Assembly: GCF_000717275.1 (NCBI RefSeq)
Contig: NZ_JNYV01000002.1
Span: 1 to 64,000 of the forward strand
Direction: 5' to 3'
DNA from: Kitasatospora arboriphila
Lineage (GTDB): Bacteria > Actinomycetota > Actinomycetes > Mycobacteriales > Mycobacteriaceae
DNA: 64,000 nt
This document shows, one piece after another, positions 16,683 through 25,197 of this stretch. The notes under the pieces are model-generated. The model made no database searches. It was not told the DNA's origin and was given only the letters and a program-made list of their open reading frames with translations. Position 1 is the stretch's first letter, and each line of letters opens with the position of its first letter. The translations under genes and the position numbers were made by a program.

Positions 16683-17735
16683 TCAGAACTCGATGGTCAG
16701 GTGCTCGCTGAGCGGGCGGGCCTGGCAGGCCAGGATGTAGCCGTCCGCGATGTCCTCATCATCGAGGATCGACGTATCACCCATGTCGACCTCGCCGCCG
16801 ACAAGAGTGCATGCACAGGAACCACATTCGCCTTCGCGGCACGAGTACGGCACATCCAGTCCCTTGGACAGCAGAACGTCGACAAGCGTGGCCGACCGCG
16901 GCCAGCTCAGCTCGTGCGCTTCACCGTCGAGACTCACCGAGACCGTCGGCGCATCGCCGTGGTCACCCTCGGACAGCTGCACCTCCACCTCGGTAAAGGG
17001 ATCGCCGGACAGTGATGTGAAGACCTCGGCGTGCACTCGGCCCCGGGCGATGCCCGATCGCGCGGTTGCCTTGTGCACCATGTCCATGAACGGTTTGGGA
17101 CCGCACATGAACACCCGGTGGTTCCCGAATGCCGAGCAAAGGGGCACAAGCTGGTCGACGGTCGGCCGACCCTGCACACTCTCCAGCCAGTGCAGCACCA
17201 GCAACCTGTCGGCGAACCGGGTTGCGAGGTCGTGCAATTCTTGCCGGAAGATGATCGAACTCTCGTTCCGATTCGCATAGAGCAGAACGACTTTGCCGGC
17301 GCCTCCACTCAGCGCGGTCTTGAGAATGGAGATCACCGGCGTCACCCCACTGCCCGCGGCAAACAGCAGCAAGTCGTCGTCCAGATTCGCCGGGGTGAAG
17401 ACGCCGGACGGGGGCAGCACTTCGAGGACATCACCGACGTTGACGTTGTCGCACAGCCAGTGCGATCCGTATCCACCGTCGGTGCGCTTGACGGTGACCT
17501 TCGGTCGGTCGTCGGTCAGCGGCGAACTGGCCAGTGAATAGCACCGGGCAACCGACCCCGTCCGGTCGCTGGGGATACGCAGGGTGAGGAACTGCCCCGG
17601 CTTGTATCTGAAGTCGTCGCTACGGTCGGCGGGCACGTCGAACACCAGCGACCGCGCTTCAGCCGTCTCCTCGACGACGGCAGCCACGGTCACCATCACT
17701 GACCGCGAATTATGTTCAGATACAGCAGTTGTCAT
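16683..17735 (-). CDS. kshB: 3-ketosteroid 9-alpha-hydroxylase, ferredoxin-reductase component (KshB type)
   Basis: A 350-residue class IA oxygenase reductase. The FAD-binding motif is RCYSLASSP (64-72). The NAD domain is shown by AAGSGVTPVISILK (127-140) and MCGPKPFMD (210-218). A C-terminal plant-type [2Fe-2S] domain has Cys299, Cys304, Cys307 and Cys337. It passes electrons from NADH to the Rieske oxygenase KshA at 37,963, which hydroxylates C9 so that ring B opens. The start MTTAVSEHNSRSV at 17,735 matches KshB N-termini better than the upstream GTG. It lies 80 bp after the side-chain operon on the same strand. Confidence 0.88.
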   Translation of the reverse strand: MTTAVSEHNSRSVMVTVAAVVEETAEARSLVFDVPADRSDDFRYKPGQFLTLRIPSDRTGSVARCYSLASSPLTDDRPKVTVKRTDGGYGSHWLCDNVNVGDVLEVLPPSGVFTPANLDDDLLLFAAGSGVTPVISILKTALSGGAGKVVLLYANRNESSIIFRQELHDLATRFADRLLVLHWLESVQGRPTVDQLVPLCSAFGNHRVFMCGPKPFMDMVHKATARSGIARGRVHAEVFTSLSGDPFTEVEVQLSEGDHGDAPTVSVSLDGEAHELSWPRSATLVDVLLSKGLDVPYSCREGECGSCACTLVGGEVDMGDTSILDDEDIADGYILACQARPLSEHLTIEF

Positions 17736-17815
17736 CGCCGGTGTAGCCTCTCCCTGCGTGGACACGACTCGCCGAAACTAGATGAACGGGCGCTTCGGTG
17801 CGCCGCCGCTCCCGC

Positions 17816-18652
17816 TCAACGGGACGCGCTCGGTGCCCCTGTCGTGGCGGCAAACGACACCCTGCCTGCGGAGATCGCCGGCCGTCCGTTCTTGACGAGT
17901 TCGAACGTGAGATCCGAGCCATCGCCCCACGCCCGTAACACCGGGGACTCGCCGGGATGGAGCGCCGCTGCGAATCGGCCGTCGAGACTCACCAGGTCTG
18001 CCGGATGTGCGCCGGTCAGACGGGCGCATTCCAGCGCTCCAGCGGCCAGGGTGCACAGTCCGTGCATGATCGGCCGCGGCTGACCGATTCGCTCCGACGC
18101 GTCGGGGTCGATGTGGATGTGGTGCCGGTCGCCGGTGAGTCGATAGAGTGCCGCTTGGTTCTCACGCGTGTGCAACACGGATTCGAAAGCCGGATCGCCC
18201 TGCACATCAACCGGTCTCGCCGGCCCTCGCTCGCCACCGAAACCTCCTGCGCCCGGTGCGAACAACGACCACGTCGCGATGAAGTACTCACTGCGGACCT
18301 CGACCTCGAAGACCGCTGCGGCGCCCTTGTCCCACACATTGCCGACTGACGCCGACAGTGTCACGTCGCCGCTGCGTGGCAAAGGTGCCATTACCGTCAG
18401 CTGTTGTGACCCATGCAGTGCCGTGCGGGTATCGAACGCACCCCGCGACCCGAGCTCGTCCGGGGCCCACTGCGCGAGGGTGAGGGCGAACGTCGGCAGC
18501 ACCCTCAGCTGGTCCTCGAACACCAGGTCCAGCTCGGTTGCTTTCGCGCCCACGGCCAACGCGTAGATGATCGCATCGCGTTCGTCGTAGGACACGGTGC
18601 GTGTACCGAGGTCGACGCCTCGCCACCGGCCCGCGTTCTCCCAGCTCTTCAC
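17816..18652 (-). CDS. MaoC-like double-hotdog enoyl-CoA hydratase
   Basis: A 278-residue protein with a degenerate N-terminal hotdog (about 1-150) and a C-terminal MaoC hotdog carrying the hydratase-2 motif YRLTGDRHHIHIDP and PIMHGLC. The Asp and His of that motif are the expected catalytic pair. The family hydrates trans-2-enoyl-CoA thioesters, here probably a steroid side-chain intermediate, like Rv3538-type proteins of Mycobacterium. The usual NPLH is HHIH here. The GTG start overlaps the ltp2 stop by one base. A second, more canonical paralogue lies at 29,829-30,698. Confidence 0.8.
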   Translation of the reverse strand: MKSWENAGRWRGVDLGTRTVSYDERDAIIYALAVGAKATELDLVFEDQLRVLPTFALTLAQWAPDELGSRGAFDTRTALHGSQQLTVMAPLPRSGDVTLSASVGNVWDKGAAAVFEVEVRSEYFIATWSLFAPGAGGFGGERGPARPVDVQGDPAFESVLHTRENQAALYRLTGDRHHIHIDPDASERIGQPRPIMHGLCTLAAGALECARLTGAHPADLVSLDGRFAAALHPGESPVLRAWGDGSDLTFELVKNGRPAISAGRVSFAATTGAPSASR

Positions 18653-19827
18653 TACGCCACCCCGAGGATGAGGCCGCTGGTCGGAACTGCGGTGCCTGCG
18701 GTGACGATGATGTTCTCGGCCGTGTCAGGCTGATTGGTCGACGTTCCCCGGATGAGACGGACCGCTTCGGCTATGCCGTTGACGCCGTGCAGGTACGCCT
18801 CGCCGATCTGTCCGCCGTGAGTGTTGGAGGGCAACAGTCCACCGACCTCCAGGTTGCCGTCGGCGATGAAGTCCTTCGCTTCGCCCCGGGCGCAGAACCC
18901 CAGCTCTTCGAGTTGAGGTAACACCAGAGGCGTGAAGTGGTCGTAGAGGATCGCAGCGTCGATGTCTTCGGGCCCCAGCCCACTCTGGGCGTAGAGCTGG
19001 CGGCCCACCAGACCCATCTCCGGAATGCCGGTGATGTCGGGACGGTAGTAGCTGGTCATCATGTGCTGGTCCCTGCCGCTGCCCTGTGCCGCGCCTTTGA
19101 TGAGCGCCGGCTTGTTGTCGAGGGTCGCGGCCCGCTCGGCCGAGACGATGACCAGTGCCTGGCCCCCATCGGTTTCCTGACAGCAATCCAGCAGATGTAG
19201 GGGTTCGGCGATCCAGCGCGAGTTCTGATGGTCGTCGAGTGTGATCGGTCGGCGGTAGAACCACGCCTCGGGGTTGTTCGCAGCGTGTTTGCGGGCCACC
19301 ACCGCAACCCGCCCGAAATCCGTACTGGTGGCGCCATGTTCATGCATGTACCGCCGAGCGAACATCGCGACCCACTGCGCCGGCGTCGACAGTCCCTGAG
19401 GTGTCATCCACGCGTAGGCGGCGCGGTCTGCGGTGCTGTCCATCGGGCGATCGTGTTGGCCCAGCCCGTACCGGACGCCTGATCGCTCGTTGAAAGCGCG
19501 ATAACAGACCACCACGTCCGCGACGCCGGTGGTCACGGCCATCGCGGCCTGCTGTACGGTCGCGCACGCCGCTCCTCCGCCATATCCGATGCGGGAGAAG
19601 AACTTCAACTCACCGAGCCCGCAGTTGCGGGCCACGAGCACCTCTCCGTTCGTCTCGGCGGTATACGTCGAGAGGCCGTCGACCTCGGATGGGTCGATGC
19701 CCGCGTCGGACAGAGCGGCCACGATCGCCTCACACGCGAGCTGCAGTTCGCTTCGGCCCGAGTCCTTGGAGAACTCGGTGGCTCCGATCCCCACGATGGC
19801 CGCCGACCCGGACAGTGGGCTGGACAT
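18652..19827 (-). CDS. ltp2: Thiolase-fold retro-aldolase of steroid side-chain cleavage (Ltp2 type)
   Basis: A 391-residue lipid-transfer/SCP-x thiolase-like protein. It has the thiolase fold but no nucleophilic Cys in the usual CASS position; the corresponding loop reads GYGGGAACATVQQA. The conserved segment AILYDHFTPLV holds the Tyr linked to aldolase action in Ltp2, and the C-terminal loop is LPSNTHGGQIGEAYLHG. With ChsH2 it cleaves the C17 hydroxyacyl-CoA to a 17-ketone and propionyl-CoA. The ATG overlaps the chsH1 stop by one base behind AAAGGAGG. Order and overlaps match the known ChsH1-ChsH2-Ltp2 assembly. Confidence 0.88.
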   Translation of the reverse strand: MSSPLSGSAAIVGIGATEFSKDSGRSELQLACEAIVAALSDAGIDPSEVDGLSTYTAETNGEVLVARNCGLGELKFFSRIGYGGGAACATVQQAAMAVTTGVADVVVCYRAFNERSGVRYGLGQHDRPMDSTADRAAYAWMTPQGLSTPAQWVAMFARRYMHEHGATSTDFGRVAVVARKHAANNPEAWFYRRPITLDDHQNSRWIAEPLHLLDCCQETDGGQALVIVSAERAATLDNKPALIKGAAQGSGRDQHMMTSYYRPDITGIPEMGLVGRQLYAQSGLGPEDIDAAILYDHFTPLVLPQLEELGFCARGEAKDFIADGNLEVGGLLPSNTHGGQIGEAYLHGVNGIAEAVRLIRGTSTNQPDTAENIIVTAGTAVPTSGLILGVA

Positions 19828-20231
19828 CACCTGCCTCCTTTCATGACGGTGACCGTCACAGTGCCGGTGACATGCGCGCCGATACTGTTGACACCGCGGA
19901 CGTGGACCGACACCACGCCGTTGTCGTTCGCGATCACCTTCCCGGCGAGGGTCATGGTGTCGCCGGGGTAGTTGGGCGCACCAAGCCGTATCGCGACCTT
20001 GCGCAGCGATGCACCGGGGCCCGCCCAGTCGGTGATGAACCGCCCGACAAGACCATTGGTCGTGAGAATGTTCATGAACACGTCTGGGGATCCACGCTCG
20101 ACTGCCAGCGCCGGATCATGGTGAACATCCTGGTAGTCGCGGCTCGCGATGGCCGTCGCAACGATCATCGTGCGCGTGATCGGGACAACGAGTTCCGGCA
20201 GTTCGTGACCCACCGCCACATCGGTGATCAC
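19827..20231 (-). CDS. chsH1: MaoC-like hydratase subunit ChsH1
   Basis: A 134-residue single hotdog protein that starts at a GTG overlapping the chsE1 stop by 4 bp. It carries RDYQDVHHDP (31-40), the catalytic Asp/His motif of the active subunit. The length is close to the 129-residue M. tuberculosis ChsH1. It pairs with ChsH2 to hydrate the C17(20)-enoyl-CoA of the three-carbon steroid side chain. Any longer open frame upstream reads through chsE1 out of frame and is not real. Confidence 0.85.
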   Translation of the reverse strand: MITDVAVGHELPELVVPITRTMIVATAIASRDYQDVHHDPALAVERGSPDVFMNILTTNGLVGRFITDWAGPGASLRKVAIRLGAPNYPGDTMTLAGKVIANDNGVVSVHVRGVNSIGAHVTGTVTVTVMKGGR

Positions 20232-21331
20232 GAGGCGACGCCCAGCGCAAGCTGCGCTCCGAGCCGCGCGAGGTCGGCGCTCGACCCACCCAGTGATGCG
20301 GCGATCTGTTTGCCCCACAGCAGATGCCGATGCACCGGGTAGTCGGTGTCGACCCCTATTCCGCCATGGACGTGCTGGGTTCGGTGCACCACACGTTGAC
20401 CAGCGTCGGTTGCCCACCACTTGGCGACCAGCACGGCGGTACCCGGAGCAGCTCCGTTCGTCAGCATCCAGGCCGCCTGCCACAACGTGACACGCATGGC
20501 CTCGAGATCTATGTAGCAGTCCGCCAACTGGTGGCTCACCGCCTGGAACGTCGCCAGCGGACGACCGAACTGTTCGCGGCCGTTCAGATAGGTCACCGCC
20601 TGTTCGACGGCCCCGGCACCCACTCCGACTTGCAGTGCGGCCAGGGCGACCTCGACCCGATCGACGAGCCAGTTGACCGCATCGCCTCCCGCAAGCAGCT
20701 GTGCCGGCGCGGCGTCGAAGGTCATGTTGGCCGCGATCGCGCGGGTGGTCGTCTCGTTGTTCTGCACGTGCACCGCGGGATCGGCCGGGTCGACCAGGAA
20801 GAGACCCGTTCCTGCCGGGGTCACGGCCGAGACCACAACGCCAGCGGCGACGTGCGCTGACGGCACAACCGCTTTGGTGCCGTGCAACGTCCACGACCCG
20901 GTCGCGTCCTCGCGGGCACTCATCGTCGGCTCGGTCGGATCGTGGGGTCCGAACTCCTCGATGCCGACGGTGAGGAAGAGTTCGCCGGCGGCGGCCGGGG
21001 CCACGAACATCCGTTTCTGCTCCGCAGTGCCGAAATGTGCGATGGCCGCAGCGGCGAGCGCCGTTTCCCAGAGCGGAACCGGTGCCACGCATCGTCCCTG
21101 CTGTTCAAGCACCACGCAGAGTTCAGTGAAACCCATGGCGCCGCCGCCGAACTCGTCAGGCAAGGCGATTCCCACCAGTCCTGCCTGTGCCAGCTCTCGC
21201 CAGAGGTCCCGGTCAATGCGCTCGTCGGAGGCCTCGACAGCCTTGACACGGTCGATGCCGGACCTCTGCGAGAAGATGTTCGCAGCCAGGTCACCGATCG
21301 CGGTTTGCTCTTCGTTGAAGGTGAAGTCCAT
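20228..21331 (-). CDS. chsE1: Acyl-CoA dehydrogenase subunit ChsE1 (FadE28-like)
   Basis: A 367-residue acyl-CoA dehydrogenase beginning MDFTFNEEQTAIGDLAANIF. The N-terminal helical domain (ALPDEFGGGAMGFTELCVVL), middle beta domain and C-terminal domain (REQFGRPLATFQAVSHQLAD, then HVHGGIGVDTDYPVHRH) are all present. Sequence style and context identify the FadE28-like partner of the alpha2beta2 dehydrogenase that introduces the double bond in the C22 (propionyl) steroid side chain. Its ATG shares one base with the chsH2 stop. Unusually it lies between chsH2 and chsH1, not beside chsE2. Confidence 0.82.
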   Translation of the reverse strand: MDFTFNEEQTAIGDLAANIFSQRSGIDRVKAVEASDERIDRDLWRELAQAGLVGIALPDEFGGGAMGFTELCVVLEQQGRCVAPVPLWETALAAAAIAHFGTAEQKRMFVAPAAAGELFLTVGIEEFGPHDPTEPTMSAREDATGSWTLHGTKAVVPSAHVAAGVVVSAVTPAGTGLFLVDPADPAVHVQNNETTTRAIAANMTFDAAPAQLLAGGDAVNWLVDRVEVALAALQVGVGAGAVEQAVTYLNGREQFGRPLATFQAVSHQLADCYIDLEAMRVTLWQAAWMLTNGAAPGTAVLVAKWWATDAGQRVVHRTQHVHGGIGVDTDYPVHRHLLWGKQIAASLGGSSADLARLGAQLALGVAS

Positions 21332-22266
21332 CAGTTCTCCTCGGGTACAGACGGCCGGAAAGCGGGAAGCGTCAGGTCCGGATCGGCGTCGATCCACTCC
21401 AGCTCCACCGGCATGTCGATGGTCACTTCATCCGGGGCCACTCCGACCATGTTGGCGATCAGCCGGGTGCCCTCTTGCAGTTCGATCACCGCGACGATCA
21501 GCGGGTAGTCGAAGGCATCGATCTTCGGGTGGTGGTTCACCACAAAGCTGTACACAGTGCCCTTGCCGGACGCATCGATGGTGTCCCACTCCAGCGACCG
21601 GCACTGCCCGCACATGGGCCCGGTCGGGTGACGCAGCGTGAGGCAGTTGGAACAACGCTGGATCACCAGACGGTGCGCTCTGGCGGCATCGAACCAGAAA
21701 GCGTTGTCCTGGTTGAGCGCCGGGCGAGGCCGTGGCGGTCGTGGTTTCTGCTTCTCCGCGGGCCGGAACCGCAATGTTCGCCACCGCTGTGTGGCAACAA
21801 CCTCGCCGTCCTCGTCGCGGTAGGTCTTGAGCGTGGTCACGAAATGTCCGACACCAAGACCGGTCTTCTTCTCCGGGGAGATCGATTCGATCACCTCGGT
21901 GACATTGATCCGGGTCCCGGGTCGGAGTTCGGTGAAGTATTCCTGCTCGGAATCTGTTGCCACCACGGAGGTGAAGCCCGCATCGGCGAGAACGCCGAGC
22001 AGCTGGGTGGCAGTATCCGAGGCCGCGCCTCCGGTAATCGTTGCCCCGTAACCCCGCATCGTCCATGCCTGAACCATGGTCGCAGGGGCGATGATTCCGG
22101 CACGTCCGGTGTCGCGAGCGGCCGCGTCATCGAGGTAGATCGGGTTGGTGTCGCCCATCGCCTCCACCCAATGACGGATCATGGGCACGTTCACCGGGTC
22201 CTGTGCCCACGTGGTCGGGACGAGTTCGCGCCCGACGAACTCGTCGAGCACTCGGGTTTCGATCAT
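21331..22266 (-). CDS. chsH2: MaoC/DUF35 fusion subunit ChsH2
   Basis: A 311-residue protein, the same length as M. tuberculosis ChsH2. The N-terminal MaoC-like domain (about 1-170) has WVEAMGDTNPIYLD; the C-terminal DUF35 domain (about 185-300) has a zinc ribbon at Cys205, Cys208, Cys219 and Cys222 and an OB-fold with FVVNHHPKIDAFDYP. The MaoC half joins ChsH1 as hydratase, and the DUF35 half docks Ltp2 and enables aldol cleavage. The ATG overlaps the chsE2 stop by 4 bp. Confidence 0.9.
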   Translation of the reverse strand: MIETRVLDEFVGRELVPTTWAQDPVNVPMIRHWVEAMGDTNPIYLDDAAARDTGRAGIIAPATMVQAWTMRGYGATITGGAASDTATQLLGVLADAGFTSVVATDSEQEYFTELRPGTRINVTEVIESISPEKKTGLGVGHFVTTLKTYRDEDGEVVATQRWRTLRFRPAEKQKPRPPRPRPALNQDNAFWFDAARAHRLVIQRCSNCLTLRHPTGPMCGQCRSLEWDTIDASGKGTVYSFVVNHHPKIDAFDYPLIVAVIELQEGTRLIANMVGVAPDEVTIDMPVELEWIDADPDLTLPAFRPSVPEEN

Positions 22267-23429
22267 TTCGCCCGTCCGAGTTTCGCGGTCCCCAGGCCGA
22301 TGGTCGCAACCATGTCGCGGAGCACCTCGTTCACACCTCCGCCGAACGTGTTGACAACGCCTTGGCGAGAGATCTGCTCGATCTGTCCGGCCAGGATGGC
22401 ACCCGGGTTGTCGGGGCGGATTCTTCCTGCCGCGCCGAGGATGCCCAGCAGCGTGCGGTACACGTCGACGTGGGTTTCGGTGCCGAAGACCTTTGCCGAT
22501 CCAGCGTCTGCCCCGGAGAGGGTATCGCTGGCGACTGCGGCCGTCATCTTCCAGTTCATCAACCGCATCGCCACGAGCTTGGCGTGGGTGCGCGCGAATT
22601 CCTGCTGTACCCAGGGAATCTCGATGGCGCCAGACTCCCGCGCCCAGTCGATCACCTGGGTCCACAGTCCCTCGGTGCGTCCACCGAGGGCGGCCAGTCC
22701 GATCCGCTCGTGGTTGAGCTGCGCGGTGATCAGGCGCCAGCCGCCGTTGAGATCCCCCACCAGCGCGTCCTCACCGACCCGGATTCCGCTGTAGTAGGTC
22801 GAGGTGACCATCAGTCCCCCGACCGTCGGGATCGGTGACCACGAGAAGCCGGCGTCGTCAGTGGGGATGATGAGGATCGAAATACCCTTGTGCTTAGGCG
22901 CTTCGGGGTCGGTCCGACAAGCCAGCCACACATAGTCGGCGGTGTTGGCACCGGAGGTGAAGATCTTGTTGCCATCCACCACCCACTCGTCGCCGTCGCG
23001 CACTGCCCGGGTCTTGAGGGACGCGAGGTCGGTGCCCGCGTCGGGTTCGGTGTATCCGATCGCGAAAACGATGTCTCCCGAAAGGATTCCGGGGAGGTAC
23101 CGCGCCTTCTGCTCTTCGGTTCCGTACTTCTGCAGCGTCGGCCCCACGGTGTTGACCGTGACAAACGGGAACGGCAATCCCGCGCGCTGAACTTCGTCGA
23201 AGAAGACGAACTGATCCTCGATCGACCGGCCCTGGCCACCGAACTCCGTCGGCCAGCCGATGCCCAGCCAGCCGTCCCGTCCGAGCATCTTGACGATCTC
23301 CCGGAACCTCGGACCGCCCACACCCTGTTCTCCGGCAGCGCGGCGCTCGTCTTCGGGGAGCAGCGTGGAGAAGTAGGCGCGCAATTCCTTCCTGAGCTGC
23401 TGCTGCTCAGGCGATTCGGTCAGATCCAT
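22263..23429 (-). CDS. chsE2: Acyl-CoA dehydrogenase subunit ChsE2 (FadE29-like)
   Basis: A 388-residue acyl-CoA dehydrogenase starting MDLTESPEQQQLRKELRAYF behind GAGGAGAA. The closely conserved stretches GRDGWLGIGWPTEFGGQG, FAIGYTEPDAGTDLASL, KHKGISILIIPTDD and VVNTFGGGVNEVLRDM match FadE29 (ChsE2) of M. tuberculosis. Together with ChsE1 it forms the heterotetramer that desaturates the three-carbon steroid side-chain CoA ester. It follows the acyl-CoA synthetase gene by 52 bp in one long operon. Confidence 0.88.
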   Translation of the reverse strand: MDLTESPEQQQLRKELRAYFSTLLPEDERRAAGEQGVGGPRFREIVKMLGRDGWLGIGWPTEFGGQGRSIEDQFVFFDEVQRAGLPFPFVTVNTVGPTLQKYGTEEQKARYLPGILSGDIVFAIGYTEPDAGTDLASLKTRAVRDGDEWVVDGNKIFTSGANTADYVWLACRTDPEAPKHKGISILIIPTDDAGFSWSPIPTVGGLMVTSTYYSGIRVGEDALVGDLNGGWRLITAQLNHERIGLAALGGRTEGLWTQVIDWARESGAIEIPWVQQEFARTHAKLVAMRLMNWKMTAAVASDTLSGADAGSAKVFGTETHVDVYRTLLGILGAAGRIRPDNPGAILAGQIEQISRQGVVNTFGGGVNEVLRDMVATIGLGTAKLGRAK

Positions 23430-23481
23430 CGTGGTTCTCCTCGAGAATTTCAGGGGCACAAGGTCGAGTCGGGGCGTGGAG

Positions 23482-25197
23482 TCAGAGGAAGCGAGCGCGA
23501 CCGTGGTCGCGGAAGTCCTGCTCGAGCGCTCGGCGATCGGCGTCGGTCATCAGCGTGTACCGGGGCGTTCCTCGACCCACCCAGTGGAACACCGGCTCCT
23601 CGCACCGCCAGCCCTCGGACTGCAGTGCACGTTTGAGCACCTTGTTCGACCCGGTGACCGGGAGGTCGGTCGACACCCGGACGAACCGGGGTGCCGCCTT
23701 GGTCCCGAGATCCGCTTGCGTCGAGAGATATTCGGCAAACTCATCCGGGTCGAAGTCGGCCAGGTTGGACACTTCGACGGCTGCCATCACCTGGTCACCT
23801 GACCGGGGGTCCGGGACTGCGAACACACCGGTGGCGATCACTTTCGGATGGCGCCGCAGGATGTGCTCGATCATCAGGGCGGAGGTGTTCTCCCCGTCCA
23901 CCCGGATCCAGTCCCCCTTGCGGCCGGCGAAGTAGAGGAATCCGGCTTGATCGACATATCCCAGGTCGCCAGTCCAGTACCAGCCGTGGCGGATTCGCTC
24001 GGCGACCGCCGATTCGTTCTTGTAATAGCCCTCGAATCGTGCGGCACCTGCCTTGTCGATCATCTCCCCGATGGCAACATCGGGGTTGACGACATGGCCG
24101 TGCTCGTCCAGCACCGCGCGTGGACACTCCTGGAGTGTCTCCGGGTCGACGATGACAACGTTCTCGTTGGCAGGCCGACCCAGCGCGCCGGCGGGCGCAT
24201 CGGGATCGAGCTTCACCGAGCCTGCGCCCTCGCTCGAGCCGTATGCCTCGTAGAGCTTCGCCCCGAAACGGCGGACGAACTCGGCCTTGTCACCGGGGGA
24301 CGCCTCCGTCCCGAACCCGTGGGTCAGTGTGTTCACATGGTCATCGGGCGATTCCTCGGTGGACATCAGGTAACCGAGCGCCTTGCCCACGTACGTGAAA
24401 TACGTTGCCCCGTAATATCGAACGTCCGACATGAAGCCCGAGGCCGTGAACTTCGGCACCAGGGCCACCGTGGCACCCTGAGACAGGGCCGGTGCCCACA
24501 GACCCATCAACGCGTTGCCGTGGAACAGCGGCATGCAGCAATAGCAGACGTCATCCCTGTCGATGTCGTACTTCGCGCAGTTCGAGTAGGCCAGCCGGGT
24601 GATCCGGCCCTGGCTGCACCGCACGGCTTTTGACATGCCGGTGGTGCCCGAGGTGAACAGCAGCAGAAACAGCGTGGTGGCGTCGACATCTTCTGCCACG
24701 GAGGGTTCGGTGGCGTGCTCGGACACCGTGTTGATGTACGAATCGGCGTCGACCATGACAAATCTGTCGTCGGTGAGGCCCAGGTCGAGGCCCGCGAGCT
24801 TCTCCCGTCCTTTGTGGTCTGTGACGATGAGCTGGCAGTCGACGTAGCGGACCTCGGCCTCGAGTTCTCGGCCCCGGCGGGTCGGGTTGATGCCGACGAC
24901 GGTGGCCCCGGTCAACGCCGCTCCGCCCAGCCAGAACACGAACTCGGGAGTGTTCTCCAGCAGGACCCCGATGTGGAAGGGACCGGGCCGTCGCAGCGAC
25001 TGCGCCAGCGCGCCGCGTGCCGCGCTCTCCCGCACCACGTCATCCCATGTCCAGTCCCGGGCGCGGGTACGCAGACCGAGGTGCTGGTCGCCTACCCGCT
25101 CCATCAGCATCCGGGCGACGTCAGGGTGGTGGGTTGTCGCTGAGGGTGCCGTCGAGCCGGCGTCGGTGGTGGTCGGGTTCAAGACATCAGTCCTCAT
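23482..25197 (-). CDS. Steroid acyl-CoA synthetase, FadD17-like
   Basis: A 571-residue class I adenylate-forming enzyme. The P-loop is LLLFTSGTTGMSKAV, YEAYGSSEG is the adenine-binding motif, WYWTGDLGYVDQAGF binds the ribose, GRKGDWIRVDGEN is the hinge, and the catalytic Lys lies in GSNKVLKRAL. The overall form is that of FadD17/FadD19-type steroid-CoA ligases, which activate the side-chain carboxylate. Given the FadE34- and FadA5-type genes nearby, a C24 acid is the likely substrate. The ATG overlaps the stop of the OYE gene by 4 bp. Confidence 0.82.
   Translation of the reverse strand: MRTDVLNPTTTDAGSTAPSATTHHPDVARMLMERVGDQHLGLRTRARDWTWDDVVRESAARGALAQSLRRPGPFHIGVLLENTPEFVFWLGGAALTGATVVGINPTRRGRELEAEVRYVDCQLIVTDHKGREKLAGLDLGLTDDRFVMVDADSYINTVSEHATEPSVAEDVDATTLFLLLFTSGTTGMSKAVRCSQGRITRLAYSNCAKYDIDRDDVCYCCMPLFHGNALMGLWAPALSQGATVALVPKFTASGFMSDVRYYGATYFTYVGKALGYLMSTEESPDDHVNTLTHGFGTEASPGDKAEFVRRFGAKLYEAYGSSEGAGSVKLDPDAPAGALGRPANENVVIVDPETLQECPRAVLDEHGHVVNPDVAIGEMIDKAGAARFEGYYKNESAVAERIRHGWYWTGDLGYVDQAGFLYFAGRKGDWIRVDGENTSALMIEHILRRHPKVIATGVFAVPDPRSGDQVMAAVEVSNLADFDPDEFAEYLSTQADLGTKAAPRFVRVSTDLPVTGSNKVLKRALQSEGWRCEEPVFHWVGRGTPRYTLMTDADRRALEQDFRDHGRARFL

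Noticed and set aside
19827..21092. Longer open frame reading into chsH1
   Set aside because: Its first part is chsE1 in a wrong frame; the GTG at 20,231 with a 4-bp overlap gives a normal-length ChsH1.
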